Below are positions 1-11,476 of a stretch of DNA of 64,000 bases, in pieces. The notes below the pieces were generated by a model. It was not told the origin of the DNA. It ran no database searches and saw nothing but the letters and a program-made list of their open reading frames with translations. Within the stretch, counting starts at the first letter, position 1; each line of letters opens with the position of its first letter. A program made the translations under genes and the position numbers. The DNA comes from Danio rerio (lineage: Eukaryota; Chordata; Actinopteri; Cypriniformes; Danionidae), in the NCBI RefSeq assembly GCF_049306965.1, contig NC_133176.1, positions 44,831,001 through 44,895,000 on the forward strand. Direction: 5' to 3'.

Positions 1-960
1 TTTGCAGTTATTGGAGGTTTAAATACTGCATTTTAGTGACATTTTAAGCTGTAATTTGTGCTGGAATAGCCTGTCGCATGGTTGTCATTACCACATTTTT
101 TGATGGAACAAAAATACTACCTACATTTTTGTCAAAGTGTTTATCATACTATTTTTTGTTTACAAAAATGTATGTTTATTTACAAATGTGCATTTAAACT
201 GTAAGTTATTACAGTTTTATACTTAATGTAATGAGATTAAAATTTTAGAACTATGAAAAAATACTTTAATAATATTTTAAATGCTAATTTATTATCAGCC
301 ATTAAAAAAACAAACAAATAGCAACAACAAAATTAGGACTCTATTAAAATTCGTTTTAAATAAAAAATCTAGCCTATGGGCAAATAAAAAACCGTACAGC
401 TCATTTCCTCAGTCGGAATTTGTCCATTCAAGTAATAAACGGCTAATGTTATTTGTTATTGTTATTTGTTATTCTTCTCAAAGCCTCCATTAATCAACAA
501 CTCATCTATTGGTTATTTTCACTGTCAAAAATGAAACAAACAAGCTCGTAAGGGCCAAATTCTGAACTTTGTCAGAAGGAGGGTGGGCCTTTCGAGATAA
601 AAGTTTTAAATTAAGTAACATTCTTCAAAATAACTCCTGAAATAAATGCTATACCTTTTTTATTGCTGATTAATTTTATTATCTTAAATATACTCATTTG
701 TGGGAGAGAATTTTATAAAAGAAATGGGTAGGTGAGAGTGAGGAGGGTAAAGTCATAAATATCCAAACTCCATACCAGTTGGTGGCGGAAACACAGAATT
801 CTGTTGTTTGTCAACCGCCAATAAATTGAAGAAGAAGAAGTGGAACGCAGGTTGAATGAGAACTTTTATCTTAAAATAGCACAAGCGGATGTTGTTGACA
901 CACGGGACAGCAGCTTCCCGTACACACACATTTTCATTTGGACGGATTTGTTTTAACACA
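1..960. other. 5' flank and 5' UTR of the zinc-finger gene
   Basis: AT-rich sequence with no supported gene. The last 200 bases before the ATG at 961 are less AT-rich and presumably hold the promoter and 5' UTR of the downstream zinc-finger gene. A short palindrome (CAGAATTCTG, around 793-802) sits in this stretch. I see no clear TATA box, and the transcription start cannot be placed. Small ORFs here on both strands look like chance. Confidence 0.4.
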
Positions 961-2993
961 ATGGCGAATATTATAACGTTCCAAACGCAAATCACGTCAG
1001 TTATTGAAGTTCTCGCAAACGCCGCTGTGGCAGAAATCTGCAAACTTGTTGAGGACAGCTATGCCGATTTACAGCTTGAAATATCTCAAACGCAAAAGGA
1101 AAATAGCCTGCTTAAAAAGAGATTGAAAATGATAGAAATCCGGGATTCGTTTTATCGAAGGGCAAATAAACTGAGGAACGAGTCGACTGCCTTAAACAAA
1201 ACTAGTGTTCGCGAAAAACAGTCAGGTAAGTTAAAGGTGGTAACGTTGGTAATGGTCATGTAGGCTAGTTAGCCACTAACGTTACTGACTTGTTTCGAAC
1301 CAACTCTAATAACATTCAAAACTATGGTTATAACGTGCTTATTACTCGTGGTGAAGGAAGGCATTGTGTTTTTCTTTTCTTCAGGACGAATCAGCGTAAA
1401 AGTGTCTTCTGTGTGTTCTGGTGCTAATCATGAAGAAGGACATGTTCGCTCTTCAAACTCCTCAGTTTTACAACAACAACAAAGGCTTGACCAGGTCTGC
1501 ACAACCAACACCTGGAACTGATTATATACAGTCAGATTATTTATGTACATTTACTCTTAGCAATTTATTTCTTACCAGTTTCTTATTAGGTGTGAGTTTA
1601 AGTAAATTTTTTTATATATGAGCAATTCCATGCAAATGTCAACCTTGCATGAAAAAAGTTTTTACCAAAATAGTATTTACTGTACTTTACAAATACTCAA
1701 AATGTCTCTTTCAGTGTTTTCAAATAATTATAGTAGATTGACCAAAATCACACAAGTGGCAATTTCACATCTGTCACATCCATTACAGAGAGGTTTTTCC
1801 TTGTAAATGCAAGATTGTCAAATAAGTAAAATCAGTCCTTTTTGTTTTTAAAGAGACAGCTCTTATTCTTTTGATTAGCATTATTTATTTTGGGTTGGTC
1901 ACTTTAATTCACAGAATTTCTAGAAAGTATACCGTATACTGTAAACTTGCTAACTTTTTTGTCACGTCCATAAAGCATGTTTATTTTCCTCATTTAAATA
2001 ATTTTTTTTTTATAAATTGATATTTTTCTGACCTCAGTAGTCTGTGGTTAGTAGTTTTGCAAAATATAAACTTTTCAATATAATGTTAACGTATACTTTC
2101 TCTTTGAATTTATGTTTTTACTGCAAATGTCACATCTATAACACTGGAATTGCACATTTGTTTTATTCTGTTATGGTTTCATAACATTTCTTTTTGAATA
2201 AATTTATTTTTAGACATCAAAACCATTGATTTACTTCCAAAGAGTTTATAAGTGAACATTTGGTGGTAAGGCCATAATTTTCAGTCACAAAAATGAAAAT
2301 ATTTATTGTTTTGACTCTCAACAAATAAATACAAATAACAATAACAATAAATCTTATTTTTAATTTAAATTTAAACCAATATTTCTAGAATAAAATAATT
2401 TATTTTATTTACTTTTTATTATTGTTATTTGCTTGTTCACACATATCTAATACAGGGTTTCTGCATGGACGTAAAAAGTCTTAATGTCTTAAATCTCAAA
2501 ATCCAAATTATAGGCTTGTAAAAGTCTTAATTTTACAGAAATATTGTGTTGTAGGTCTTAAATCTTTTATTAACAGGTCTTAATTTTTCTTTGTTCATGT
2601 GTTGCCACCAAATCTGACCAAAACCCATGCAATTATCGACAATAATCTCAATAAAACTTTAAACTTTTTATTTAATTTTATTCAGTATTTTATTTATTTT
2701 AATTTTAGCTTTATTTATCATAATAGTTTAATTATTTTCCTTACAATAACATTTGTTTAAAAGTGCTCCTTGTGTTTACAGCTGAGGATACTGGCCTAGA
2801 CAGATTGTTGTGCATCCATTTAGTTTATTCTAGTTTTTAAATATTTTTTAAGTTTATGTTGGGAAAAAAAAGTGTATGGATACAAACTTGCTTGTTTACA
2901 CAATATTTAAAATATTTTGCTAAGAAATAAAATCTAAAATATTCTATTTATAATATTATTATTATTATAAATAATTATTAATAAATGTATTAA

Positions 2994-3082
<89 letters not shown>

Positions 3083-3427
3083 ATAAATTCATAGGGCATT
3101 TGGGCCATTCAAAAAATTCCTTAGCCTTTAGCCCTTTATGGGTCTAAACTTTCATTCATAATGGTCTTAAGAATGTCTTCAAGTCTTAAATTGAGTTAGG
3201 TGAAACCTGCAGAAACCATGTTATAAGTCCAGCATATCAAGAACAATTGGGAACTTTTGTACACTCCTTTTTTTCCCTTGGTAACTACAAATAACCAAAA
3301 TTAAACAAAAAAAAGTGTTTAAAAAGTGGCTAGCATAAATAATGTGTCAGTGCATTTTGGATAAGGGATTCATTAGAATAAACAGCAATAATTAGTTCAA
3401 GGTACTCAAAGTGTGTGAAACAAAATG

Positions 3428-3482
<55 letters not shown>

Positions 3483-6400
3483 TGGAAACTTGATTCCCAT
3501 ATTTAATTCAAAATCTTCAATATCTCACAACCGCTCAGAAATTCTGAGTCAGAATGCAGGTAGTTACAGCAGCAGCTGCAAAATCACCAGTAAAGTGGCC
3601 AATTATCAGCTTAAATTAAATATAATTGGAATATCATTGAGTAACATATAGGCTTAATGATAGTAATACCAAGAAAATAATTTTTATTATTGTTATTTAT
3701 TTGTTTGTTTGTATATAAACTTGTATATCACATTTAAAAACAACTGGAGTTAGCTAAAGTAATTTTCAAAAGAAGTACTTACAAAAAAAGGTTTGATATG
3801 TCTTGAATCTTTTAATAACCTCTTAAATGAATCTTTTAAAATGGTTTGGATAACTGTTAGCGGCCGATACAGAAAATGAAGCCTAATGTAAATTAAGACT
3901 ATATATAAGACCTATATCCGCTGAACAATAATTTAATCATTTTTCTCTGCACTCATTTTAACAGCAGGCTTATCATCAGTCTGTAGAGGATGGAGAGCCA
4001 GATGTTCTCATTATTAAAGAGGAGAGGCCTGAAAACACGAGGTGTGAACAGTCTGAAAGAGAAAAACAGACCACCGAGAATCGTGAGTATGGGAGGTGTT
4101 TGTAATAGGGGCTGTCAAATAGCTTAATGCATCTCTTTTATGTGTTTTGTCCTTTGTGTGTTACTTTAGAGTCAGACATTGAATTAGTTGTTGTTCATGT
4201 TGTTTTAGACATTGTATCAAAATATAAATTTTTAAGAGACGCTAATAATTTGTGAAATAATATGTGAATTTTATAAATAAATTGTATATTACTAGTTTAA
4301 TAAATATTGATAGTAGGCATGCTCTAATCGAGCTTTGGCCGATAATCACATTTCATGACTGGATCGGTACTCGCCAATCTCATGGACTGACCGCAGGTGT
4401 TTGTTTATGAGTTTAAAGCAGAGGAAGATGGACAAGCGCTCCCATATATAAAATATAGCCAAAGCTTAAGTAAAATCAATGAATTAATTGCTATTTTGTA
4501 AAGCTGCTTCTGGCGATAACACGTTCACACCTAAATGGTTATAAGAAACGTGTTTAAGGTATTTTATGCAGCATCCTTAATTTATTCTCTCATGTAAGGT
4601 GAGATCTTCCCTTTAGGTTCATACTTGGAGGGAAAATGTGCTTAATGCATTATAAAGCTTGAAGCTAGAATCGGTATTCAGTATCACCATGACAGGGAAT
4701 CAATGCTTGGTATTGGCTGCAAAAATTCTGATCGGAGCATCCCTAATTAAGAGTTGATTCATTTTAGATAGATGGACGGATGGATAGATGAACAGATAGA
4801 TACATAATAAAAATAAAACAAACATGGAAAAACCTACACTCACAGTAAAAAAAAAAACATCTTTTTATTGAATGTTTTCTAAAACAACTCATAAATGACC
4901 ATTGACAATGGAATTAATGTTTTGAAATGTACTATAGTATAAATGGATATGTATTTAAAAACATTGTACATTGTATTATTATCATTTTTTATATATATTT
5001 GCATTGCTGGTATGTCCATCTTTCAGATAAAGATGAAGCTCTGAACAAAAGTTCAGGGGTTTGTGTAGCAGGTCACAGAGAGAACTTCATTGACCAGAAC
5101 ACAGTCCAGCACTGCCATCAAGAGGTAGAAATCTGCTTTCCTCAATCTCTGAGCTCATTCTAAAACTAATAATGTATCCAGAATCCTGACTGTGTTTTGC
5201 TTTGAATCAGCCTGTAGCAGATGATGAGTCAGATGTTATCATTATTAAAGAGGAGAGACCCGACAACATGAGATGTGAACGCTCAGAAACGGAATTAAAT
5301 GCTACAAATAATAGTGAGTATGATTAACTTGATGTTTGTTTGTTTATTCTTAAATTATTCCTCATGTCTGCATGAACCGAAAATTGCTGGGACTTTTATT
5401 CCAGTTTGTCGAAGCACTTCCAACTGAAATATAATATTAAGTAAGGGGCGGGGCTTTCTTTTTGCGCATAATGGGCTATATAAGTCTCTCTTGGATGATG
5501 CGACAGCAACCACACACTAACACACGCTATAGGGGGAGTGAAGAGACAGTGATAGAGCCAATTCGACGGAGAGGGATGATAGGTAGGCCATCATGGGTCA
5601 GGGCCGATTGGGGAATTTGTCCAGGACACCGGGGCTATACCCCTACTCTTTACGAAAAGTGCCATGGGATTTTTAATGACCACAGAGTCAGGACTTCAGT
5701 TTAGTCTCATCTTAAAGGTGGCGCTCACTGACACTATAGAGCCCCCTTCACTTTACTGGGTCATTAGGACTCAGATTGAGTGCTCCCTGCTGGCTTCACT
5801 AACACCACTTCCAGCAGCAACCTAATTTTCCCATGTGGTGTCCCATCCAGGTACTGACCAGGCTCAGCCCAGCTTAGCTTCAATGAGTAACTGGTCTTGG
5901 GCTGCAGGGTGATATGGCCAACCCAAGCACTGTCAGTCGCAGCAGGCTAGTGCAGAAACTCTAAATATTGAAAATACTAGGTTAAAATAAATGTCTATAT
6001 ATTAAAGACATGGCACAGAAAAATGGAATTTAATGCAGTGCTTTTTCTCTGGTTTGATACCCACTTTATATCGTTTATCAGTCAAGCAGTAAAGATCGTT
6101 AATTTTTAAAGAAATCAAATCCAAAATGTGGCGAATTTGAAATGGAGCAACAGTTCACTGGAAGCAATTGAACTGGCTAAATAAAATGAATCCATATAAG
6201 TGATAATAATAATATAGCATGTATGCATAGTGTAAATGGTGTTGTTCATTTATTTTAATCATTTATAAAAAAATATTTCAATATGAAAAACTTTGAATTG
6301 GTATTGAAATTAAGAATGATAATATTTGTATTTTTTATTTTTCCTGTCTTATTGTTACTTTTTGTTTTCTACTTTTTCTTTGTAAGATGGCACACAGTAC

Positions 6401-9400
6401 GGGAGTGCAGGAGTGTTTGTACCAGTCCACAGAGAAAGCTACATAGACCAGGACACAGTCCAGCACTGCCATCAAGAGGTAGATACGACATGCTCCAACA
6501 AAACTGTAATAGTTTCCATATGAGGCTCTTTATAGACAAACCACTTTTCTCAAGCAGTGACCGTTTCCACATACTCAGAAATTGATATTCTTTTATTTAA
6601 AAATAAATCCATATAATTATATCTCTTGTTAGTTTCTGTAGTTAGTTTCATTTATAATTACAGAGTTGACTCCTCACCTCCACACCTTAACAGCAGAGTA
6701 ATTTTGCATGTAAACTGTACTTTAAAGGATAGTTTGCCCAAAACTAAAAATCCTGTTCACACTTGGTCACTCATAAATTTTTCACAACCTATTTGAGTTT
6801 CTTTCTTCTTTTTGAAAAATCATGGTACCCATTTACTTCCATGAAGAGTTTATTTTTCCTACTACAGAAGTCGATGGGTGCCTGCAACCAGAATTCTTCA
6901 AAATATATATTTTGTTTTGCAGAAGAAAATTCATTAAGGTTTAAAACCGCATTAGGTAGAATAAATTCAAAGGTAATTTTCATTTTTGGCTTAACTAAAC
7001 CTTTAACATATTTACATAGTTGTTGGTTGTTTATTGTAATAAAACCCACCTTATATAAAGTGAGCCCACATTGTATAACTAGATTAACTACAACTCCATT
7101 AATACAAGGAAAATTCCTAAAGCATATATTAATCCACCATGTTACAGTGTAATTATAACATATAAACATACTACTTAATATGGGTTTAGTGTTTGGTTGT
7201 GTATAATTATTTATAATTTACTGTTATTACTATGGTAAGTACATGCAACAAGACAGATAAAAGGTGTATTGGTGTAATAATTAAAAATCAAAAGTTGCTT
7301 CTGTTAAAATTAATGGACGTGAACTAACACAAACTATTGAATTCTCATTAAATAATGTTAACAATGATACATTTTACATTTGAATCAGATTTTGCCAATT
7401 GTTCTGCTAAATGTGTTGTCAATCATTTGTTTCTCTGGCAGTCTGATGCAATCCAGCCTGATCTCCTTCAGGATGAAAATACAGAAGTCAATGCTATAGA
7501 TGAAGACACACATTTACTCAATGGTAATTATAAAATTGGGTTTTCAGTTATTCACTTGCATGTTTTATAGTTAGCTTGATGTGACATGCATGATGTTGGG
7601 TGTAAGTGACCTAATTACTACATTTGTTTAATTTTTTGCTTGCTATTGCTAATTTCTTCCAAGACTTAAAGCCACAATTCACCCAAAATTAAAAGTTCTG
7701 TCATCATTTACTCACCCTTTAATTGTTCCAAACCTGTTTGACTTACTTTCTTCTGTTGAACACAAAAGAAGATATTTTGAAGAAAGCTGAAAACCATTGA
7801 CCTGCATATAGTTAGTTTTTCCAATGGAAATCAAAGGTTACAGGTTTTTACAGAATAAATAAAGATCATAAAGGTTTGGAACCATTTCAGGGTGAGAAAA
7901 TTGTAATTAAATAAATATTGTTGGTGTGAAATGTCGCTTTAAAGTGGCATGGTGGCTTAGTGGTTAGCACTGTCACATCAAAGCAAGAAGGTCGCAGGTT
8001 TGAGCCCTGGCTGGGTGAGTTGGCATTTCTGTGTGGAGTTTGGATGTTCTCCCCGTGTTGGTTTCCTCCGGGTGCTCCGGTTTACCCCCACAAGTCCAAA
8101 GACATGGGCTATAGGTGAATTGAATAAGCTAAATTGACCATTGTGTGTAAGTGTGAAAGAGTGTGTATGGGTGTTTTCCAGTGTTGGGTTGCAGCTGGAA
8201 GGGCATCCGCTGCGTAAAACATATGCTGGATAAGTTGGTGGTTCATTCCACTGTGGCTACCCCAGATTAATAAAAGGACTAATGCTGAGTTCAGACTGCA
8301 TGATTTTAGCCCTGATTTTGACTCGCCGACAGGTTTTGAGAAATCGCAGACAAATGCCTGAAATCACAGAGTTGTCTGTAATACTTCCTATTTTAAAGTA
8401 ATGCAGTTTGAACTCTCCTGTCGCCGATCCATCCTACAGTGTAAACAACATCTTTTAAAACCTGTTTTCAGATGACACATGAACACTATCATCTACCACA
8501 ACCATCTACCCATCCTCAAATTCAAATACAGCAGCCCATAAGATAGCAGCCTTAAGTACAATATGTGTGCAAGGCTCCTTCTGAGGTTAGATACACAGTA
8601 GTGATGGGAAGTTCAGATCTTTAACGCGAATGTTAGGACTCAACATTATGTAGTCAGCAATAGTAATTTCAGTCAGTTAAAACATCACCATGATCTGAAA
8701 AATGTCTCACAGTAAAGTTTTGCAACCAAACTGAATCATGGCTCACTTTATTTAAATTCCGTTACGATTTTCCGTTATAAAATAAACTTTCGTTTTTCTC
8801 CAGATCCTTTCATTAAGCCCTCGGTTTACCCGCGCTGCAGTTGTTCAAGTTTAGTTCAGTCACAGCAGCCTGTCATGTACTGTTTGTGTTTGGTTCACTG
8901 AATCACGCATGTGCAGTATTATCGGTAACTGCTTTCAAATTTGATCTCAGTGTAACGTTACTGTTTTAATAACTGAATGAGAGTATATTTATTAAGTTAT
9001 TTAGAGTCAGAGGGGGTATTGGGCTTTGTGGGGGTATTTTAGTCGTTTGTGGATGAGTGCTTACTGGAGAAGCGAATCGTTTTAAATGATTTGGTTCGAT
9101 TTGGTGTACTAGTTCTTCACTTAGAAGGTCCGTTTAAAAAAAATCATTTGCAATCGCTATGTAGAAATAAAACCCATTATTGGGCACAAATGTATTAAAG
9201 TAATAGTTCTATGTGTCTGTATGTAATGCTGTCACCACGCTGCTGTCGTGTCCACTCATTGTTTTTGTCGTGGGAACAACAGCGAGGTTTTTGCTATAAT
9301 TTTAGCTCATTTCGGTTAGTTGTGTACTTACACAATGCAGTTTCAGCTAGTAAAAGTTTTTTTAAAAACTCTCATTTTTATTTCAGTTAACGACAATTAT

Positions 9401-10445
9401 TTTACATTTAAGTTTTTGTTTTTTTTGTTCATTTTCATTAACTATAATAACCTTGGTCTGAACTCGGCATAAGCCGAAAAGAAAATGAATGAATGAATAA
9501 CTGATGTCTCTTATCATCATTTAAACTTAATGTGTGCCTGCTTTGTGCATGTTTGTTTGTTTAATGTCCATTTAATTAATTTCAGATAAGATTGAAATGA
9601 TTTAATAAAGCTGCCATGTATTGCTCAAAATATAGTAAGCATGTCATTTAAAAATAGGTGACACCAGAATGGAGAGACGTTGTGATGGAGAGGTGGATTC
9701 TAACCTCCAGCCTGTGTCTTCCTATGCCTCATGGGTCTCCAGAAGATTTGACGCAAGCGCAAACCATCCATCCTACACTGAATCTGAATGCAATGGGGGA
9801 CCGTCTGTGAATCAGTATTTGATGTACAGAGGGAGCACCGATCCCATGTGTTCCTATGCAACTCCAATTAACTCCAATAGCTTGTCTGTGTCTAATATTG
9901 AAGGCCATTTAACACACGACAATGAAGGTAATATTTCTCAATCTGAACAGCCTCCATTCACACCATGCTTTTCTTTCAAACAGTCTGATTCTCCTCACAT
10001 GCAGAGGAAAGATAGGTTTATGTGTAAACATTGTGGGAAAGTGTTCTCTCAACCCGGCACTCTTCTTTTACATCAAAAACTTCATACCAGAGAAAGGCTT
10101 CACAACTGTACGCTCTGCGGAAAAAGATTCAGTCAGGCGTCTAGCCTTAAAAGACATCACAGCATTCATAGAGGAGAAAAACCATTCAGATGCCAGCACT
10201 GTGGGAAACACTTCTCAGACCAAAGTAACCTCAAAAAACATGTGACTGTTCACACAGGCGAAAAGCCTTATGGTTGTAGCCTTTGCGGGAAAATGTTCAA
10301 CCAGTCTTCAAACCTCAAAACGCATATGAAGATCCACACGCGTGAGAAGCCTTTCGGTTGCGATCGATGCGGACGGATGTTTGCACACAAGTACATTTTG
10401 GTAAAACACCAACAGAGAATCTGCATGTCTACTGGACAAGTGTAG
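961..10445 (+). CDS. Multi-exon C2H2 zinc-finger protein (~546 aa, five fingers)
   Basis: Predicted coding exons are 961-1225, 1385-1494, 3980-4082, 5027-5124, 5211-5313, 6387-6478, 7442-7523 and 9658-10445. All have AG/GT boundaries with compatible phases and sum to 1641 nt, 546 codons plus TAG. The start at 961 has a good context (cacaATGG); an in-frame ATG at 889 is upstream but lies in likely UTR. Exon 1 encodes a helical, coiled-coil-like segment typical of fish C2H2 proteins. Exons 3-6 are two copies of an acidic exon pair carrying IIKEERP and TVQHCHQE. The last exon carries five tandem fingers with TGEKP-like linkers; the fifth ends in Cys instead of the second His (C2HC). It is probably a nuclear sequence-specific DNA-binding regulator; the target is unknown. 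I do not recognise a specific orthologue. Exon 3 could alternatively start at 3965, adding five codons. Confidence 0.82.
1615..2215. repeat. Dispersed repeat, copy 1 (unclassified)
   Basis: This intronic stretch of the zinc-finger gene is clearly homologous, in the same orientation, to 62190-62840. Shared blocks include CCATGCAAATGTCAACCTTG, the stretch around CACACAAGTGGCAATTTCAC, and TAGTCTGTGGTTAGT, in the same order. I see no coding capacity or clear terminal repeats and cannot name the family. Confidence 0.7.
2455..3220. mobile_element. Non-autonomous hAT-like DNA element with internal (ATCT)n
   Basis: The ends are imperfect inverted repeats: CAGGGTTTCTGCATGG on the left and, reverse-complemented from the right, CATGGTTTCTGCAGG. 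Subterminal copies of AAGTCTTAA occur at both ends. The element carries no transposase and has acquired an (ATCT)n tract. The target duplication is not clear. It lies in intron 2 of the zinc-finger gene. Confidence 0.6.
2996..3083. repeat. (ATCT)n microsatellite
   Basis: About 21 near-perfect tetranucleotide units inside the hAT-like relic. Confidence 0.95.
3429..3478. repeat. (TA)n microsatellite
   Basis: About 25 perfect AT dinucleotides in intron 2 of the zinc-finger gene. Confidence 0.95.
4314..4745. mobile_element. hAT-like MITE
   Basis: The left end reads TAGGCATGCTCTAATCG and the right end, reverse-complemented, TAGGGATGCTCCGATCAG. The short terminal inverted repeat and the CGATCAG subterminus are familiar in fish hAT MITEs. 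No coding capacity; it lies between exons 3 and 4 of the zinc-finger gene. No convincing target-site duplication was seen. Confidence 0.6.
5445..6185 (-). mobile_element. Retroposon with a 5S rRNA-derived module
   Basis: The segment around 5838-5935 reads, on the minus strand, like a degraded 5S rRNA gene: TCCCATCCAGGTACTGACCA and CAGCTTAGCTTC match the reverse complement of the 5S internal promoter region, and the block ends in GGGTGATATGGCC. Flanking parts (a GGACACCGGGGCTATACCCC block and the tail at 5935-6180) recur at 13160-13615 and 44740-45000, so this is a multi-copy element. Its placement suggests a SINE3-like or LINE-tail retroposon. It lies between exons 5 and 6 of the zinc-finger gene. 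Confidence 0.6.
6722..6995. mobile_element. Angel-like inverted-repeat MITE, degraded
   Basis: The left end TTTAAAGGATAGTTTGCCCA is close to the common fish consensus that starts TTAAAGGGATAGTTCACCCA. The interior shows the paired blocks around 'CCATTTACTTCCATGAAG' and 'AAGTCGATGGGTGCC' expected of a long imperfect palindrome. Non-coding; it sits between exons 6 and 7 of the zinc-finger gene. Confidence 0.65.
7670..7942. mobile_element. Angel-like inverted-repeat MITE, degraded
   Basis: Contains the family's characteristic blocks AATTCACCCAAAATTAAAAG, TCTGTCATCATTTACTCACC and TTCTTCTGTTGAACACAAAA. The right half is the diverged inverted copy ending in CGCTTTAAAG. No coding capacity. It abuts a DANA-type SINE starting at 7944. 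Confidence 0.7.
7944..9500 (+). mobile_element. DANA/HE1-type SINE, split by a DNA transposon
   Basis: The tRNA-derived head (GTGGCTTAGTGGTTAGCACT), the body (CTCCGGTTTACCCCCACAAG; GGAAGGGCATCCGCTGCG) and the tail are in consensus order. The final tail (GCCGAAAAGAAAATGAATGA) is displaced to 9473-9500 by an insertion at 8283-9469. It lies in the last intron of the zinc-finger gene. Confidence 0.85.
8283..9469. mobile_element. Harbinger-like non-autonomous DNA element (TAA target duplication)
   Basis: The terminal inverted repeats are TGCTGAGTTCAGAC on the left and, reverse-complemented from the right, TGCCGAGTTCAGAC. TAA flanks both ends (8280-8282 and 9470-9472). Removing the element with one TAA restores the SINE tail 'ggactaagccg'. 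A 3-bp TWA duplication is the hallmark of the PIF/Harbinger superfamily. No transposase ORF is present in its 1187 bp. The interior may include further insertions. Confidence 0.75.
9658..10445 (+). other. Terminal coding exon with the zinc-finger array
   Basis: The acceptor AG at 9656-9657 joins exon 7 in phase, completing a Gly codon. About 115 residues of Ser/Asn-rich linker precede five fingers starting near 10021. Fingers 1-4 have the C-x2-C-x12-H-x3-H pattern. Finger 5 starts CDRC and ends H-x4-C, so it is C2HC. Helix residues QPGTLLL, QASSLKR, DQSNLKK, QSSNLKT and HKYILVK differ between fingers, as expected of a sequence-specific array. Linkers are THTRERL, IHRGEKP, VHTGEKP and IHTREKP. 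Confidence 0.85.
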
Positions 10446-10900
10446 ATGGCATAAGGTAGAAAGAAGTCATGATCAATCAATTCAAAATTAACTTAACCAT
10501 GTTAAAAATTGATTCTACATACTTTGTCCATGGTTATTGGTTTTACAGTATTAAGTTCTACTGTTGCTCGTTATTGCGGATAATAGAAAAGACTGTCTTT
10601 TATCAAAAGGAACTATGTGCAATTGCAGTTTTTACCATTAACAACAAAATAATCAATATTAAATTCATTCCCAACAATTCAAACAATTGCAAGTGGATAA
10701 ATTCAACACCCTACTTATTTCATGGAAATTACTTTCACGTTCTTTTCTTTGATTTTATCTGTGCTGTAATGTACAGTAAACATTGTAATATTGTCTTTAC
10801 ACTAATTGAAGTAAATGTGACAGATTATTGTATACATTTTAACATAAAATATTATTATATGCTTAATAAATACACCTTATAACAGCAGATCGCATGGTTA
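10446..10900 (+). terminator. 3' UTR and poly(A) signal of the zinc-finger gene
   Basis: AT-rich trailer after the TAG stop at 10443-10445. A canonical AATAAA lies at 10865-10870, so cleavage is expected near 10885-10900. The 137-codon ORF through this region (10469-10882) has no recognisable domain and is best read as UTR. Confidence 0.65.
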
Positions 10901-11068
10901 TTTATGAACAAAAGTTTTGACTGTTACAGTTTGTTTGGGTTTTTATACATGAAATATGAACATATATATTTATTTTACAAATTTTTTTAATTGTATATAT
11001 TTCATTTAATTGTCATACTTTTTTACACTGATAGTGATGTGTGTAATTTGTTATGAAAACCTTTCAAT

Positions 11069-11413
11069 CATTTTCCTTCGGCTTAGTCTCTATTTCAGAG
11101 GTCGCCACAGTGTAATGAACCACCAACTATTCAAGCATATATTTTACACAGCGGAAGCCCTTCCAGCTGCAACCTGGTACTGGGAAATAGTACCCATACA
11201 CTCTCACATTCTCACACACACACTCTATGGCCAATTTAGTTTATTCAATGTCTTTGGACTGTAGGGAAAGCGAAGCACCCGGAGAAAACTCATGCCAACA
11301 CGGGGAGAACATGTCAACTCCACATAGAATTGCCAACTGGCCCAGCCAGGACTCGAACCAGCGACCTTCTTATTGTGAGGCAACAGTATTAACCACTGAG
11401 CCACCGTGACGGC
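11069..11413 (-). mobile_element. DANA/HE1-type SINE
   Basis: Nearly full-length copy on the minus strand. The + strand runs from the tail end CCTTCGGCTTAGTCTC through GTCGCCACAGTGTAATGAAC to the tRNA-like head complement AACCACTGAGCCACC. Diverged but collinear with the other copies in the window. It lies just after the zinc-finger gene. Confidence 0.9.
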
Positions 11414-11476
11414 AACAAAAAGACTATAATATATATTTTATTTTAAAAAGTTGAAATAACCCAAAAGTTCAACCAT

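Noticed and set aside
2996-3083. Regular direct repeats suggestive of a CRISPR-like array
   Set aside because: Simple (ATCT)n microsatellite with no spacers; the same applies to the other tandem tracts in this eukaryotic window.
5838-5935. A functional 5S rRNA gene
   Set aside because: Too diverged, embedded in a dispersed retroposon and lacking intact promoter boxes.
6763-7169. Opposing ORFs of 129 and 126 codons
   Set aside because: They overlap an Angel-like MITE and continue into featureless intron sequence.
10469-10882. 137-codon ORF after the zinc-finger gene
   Set aside because: AT-rich 3' UTR ending at the poly(A) signal, no domain.
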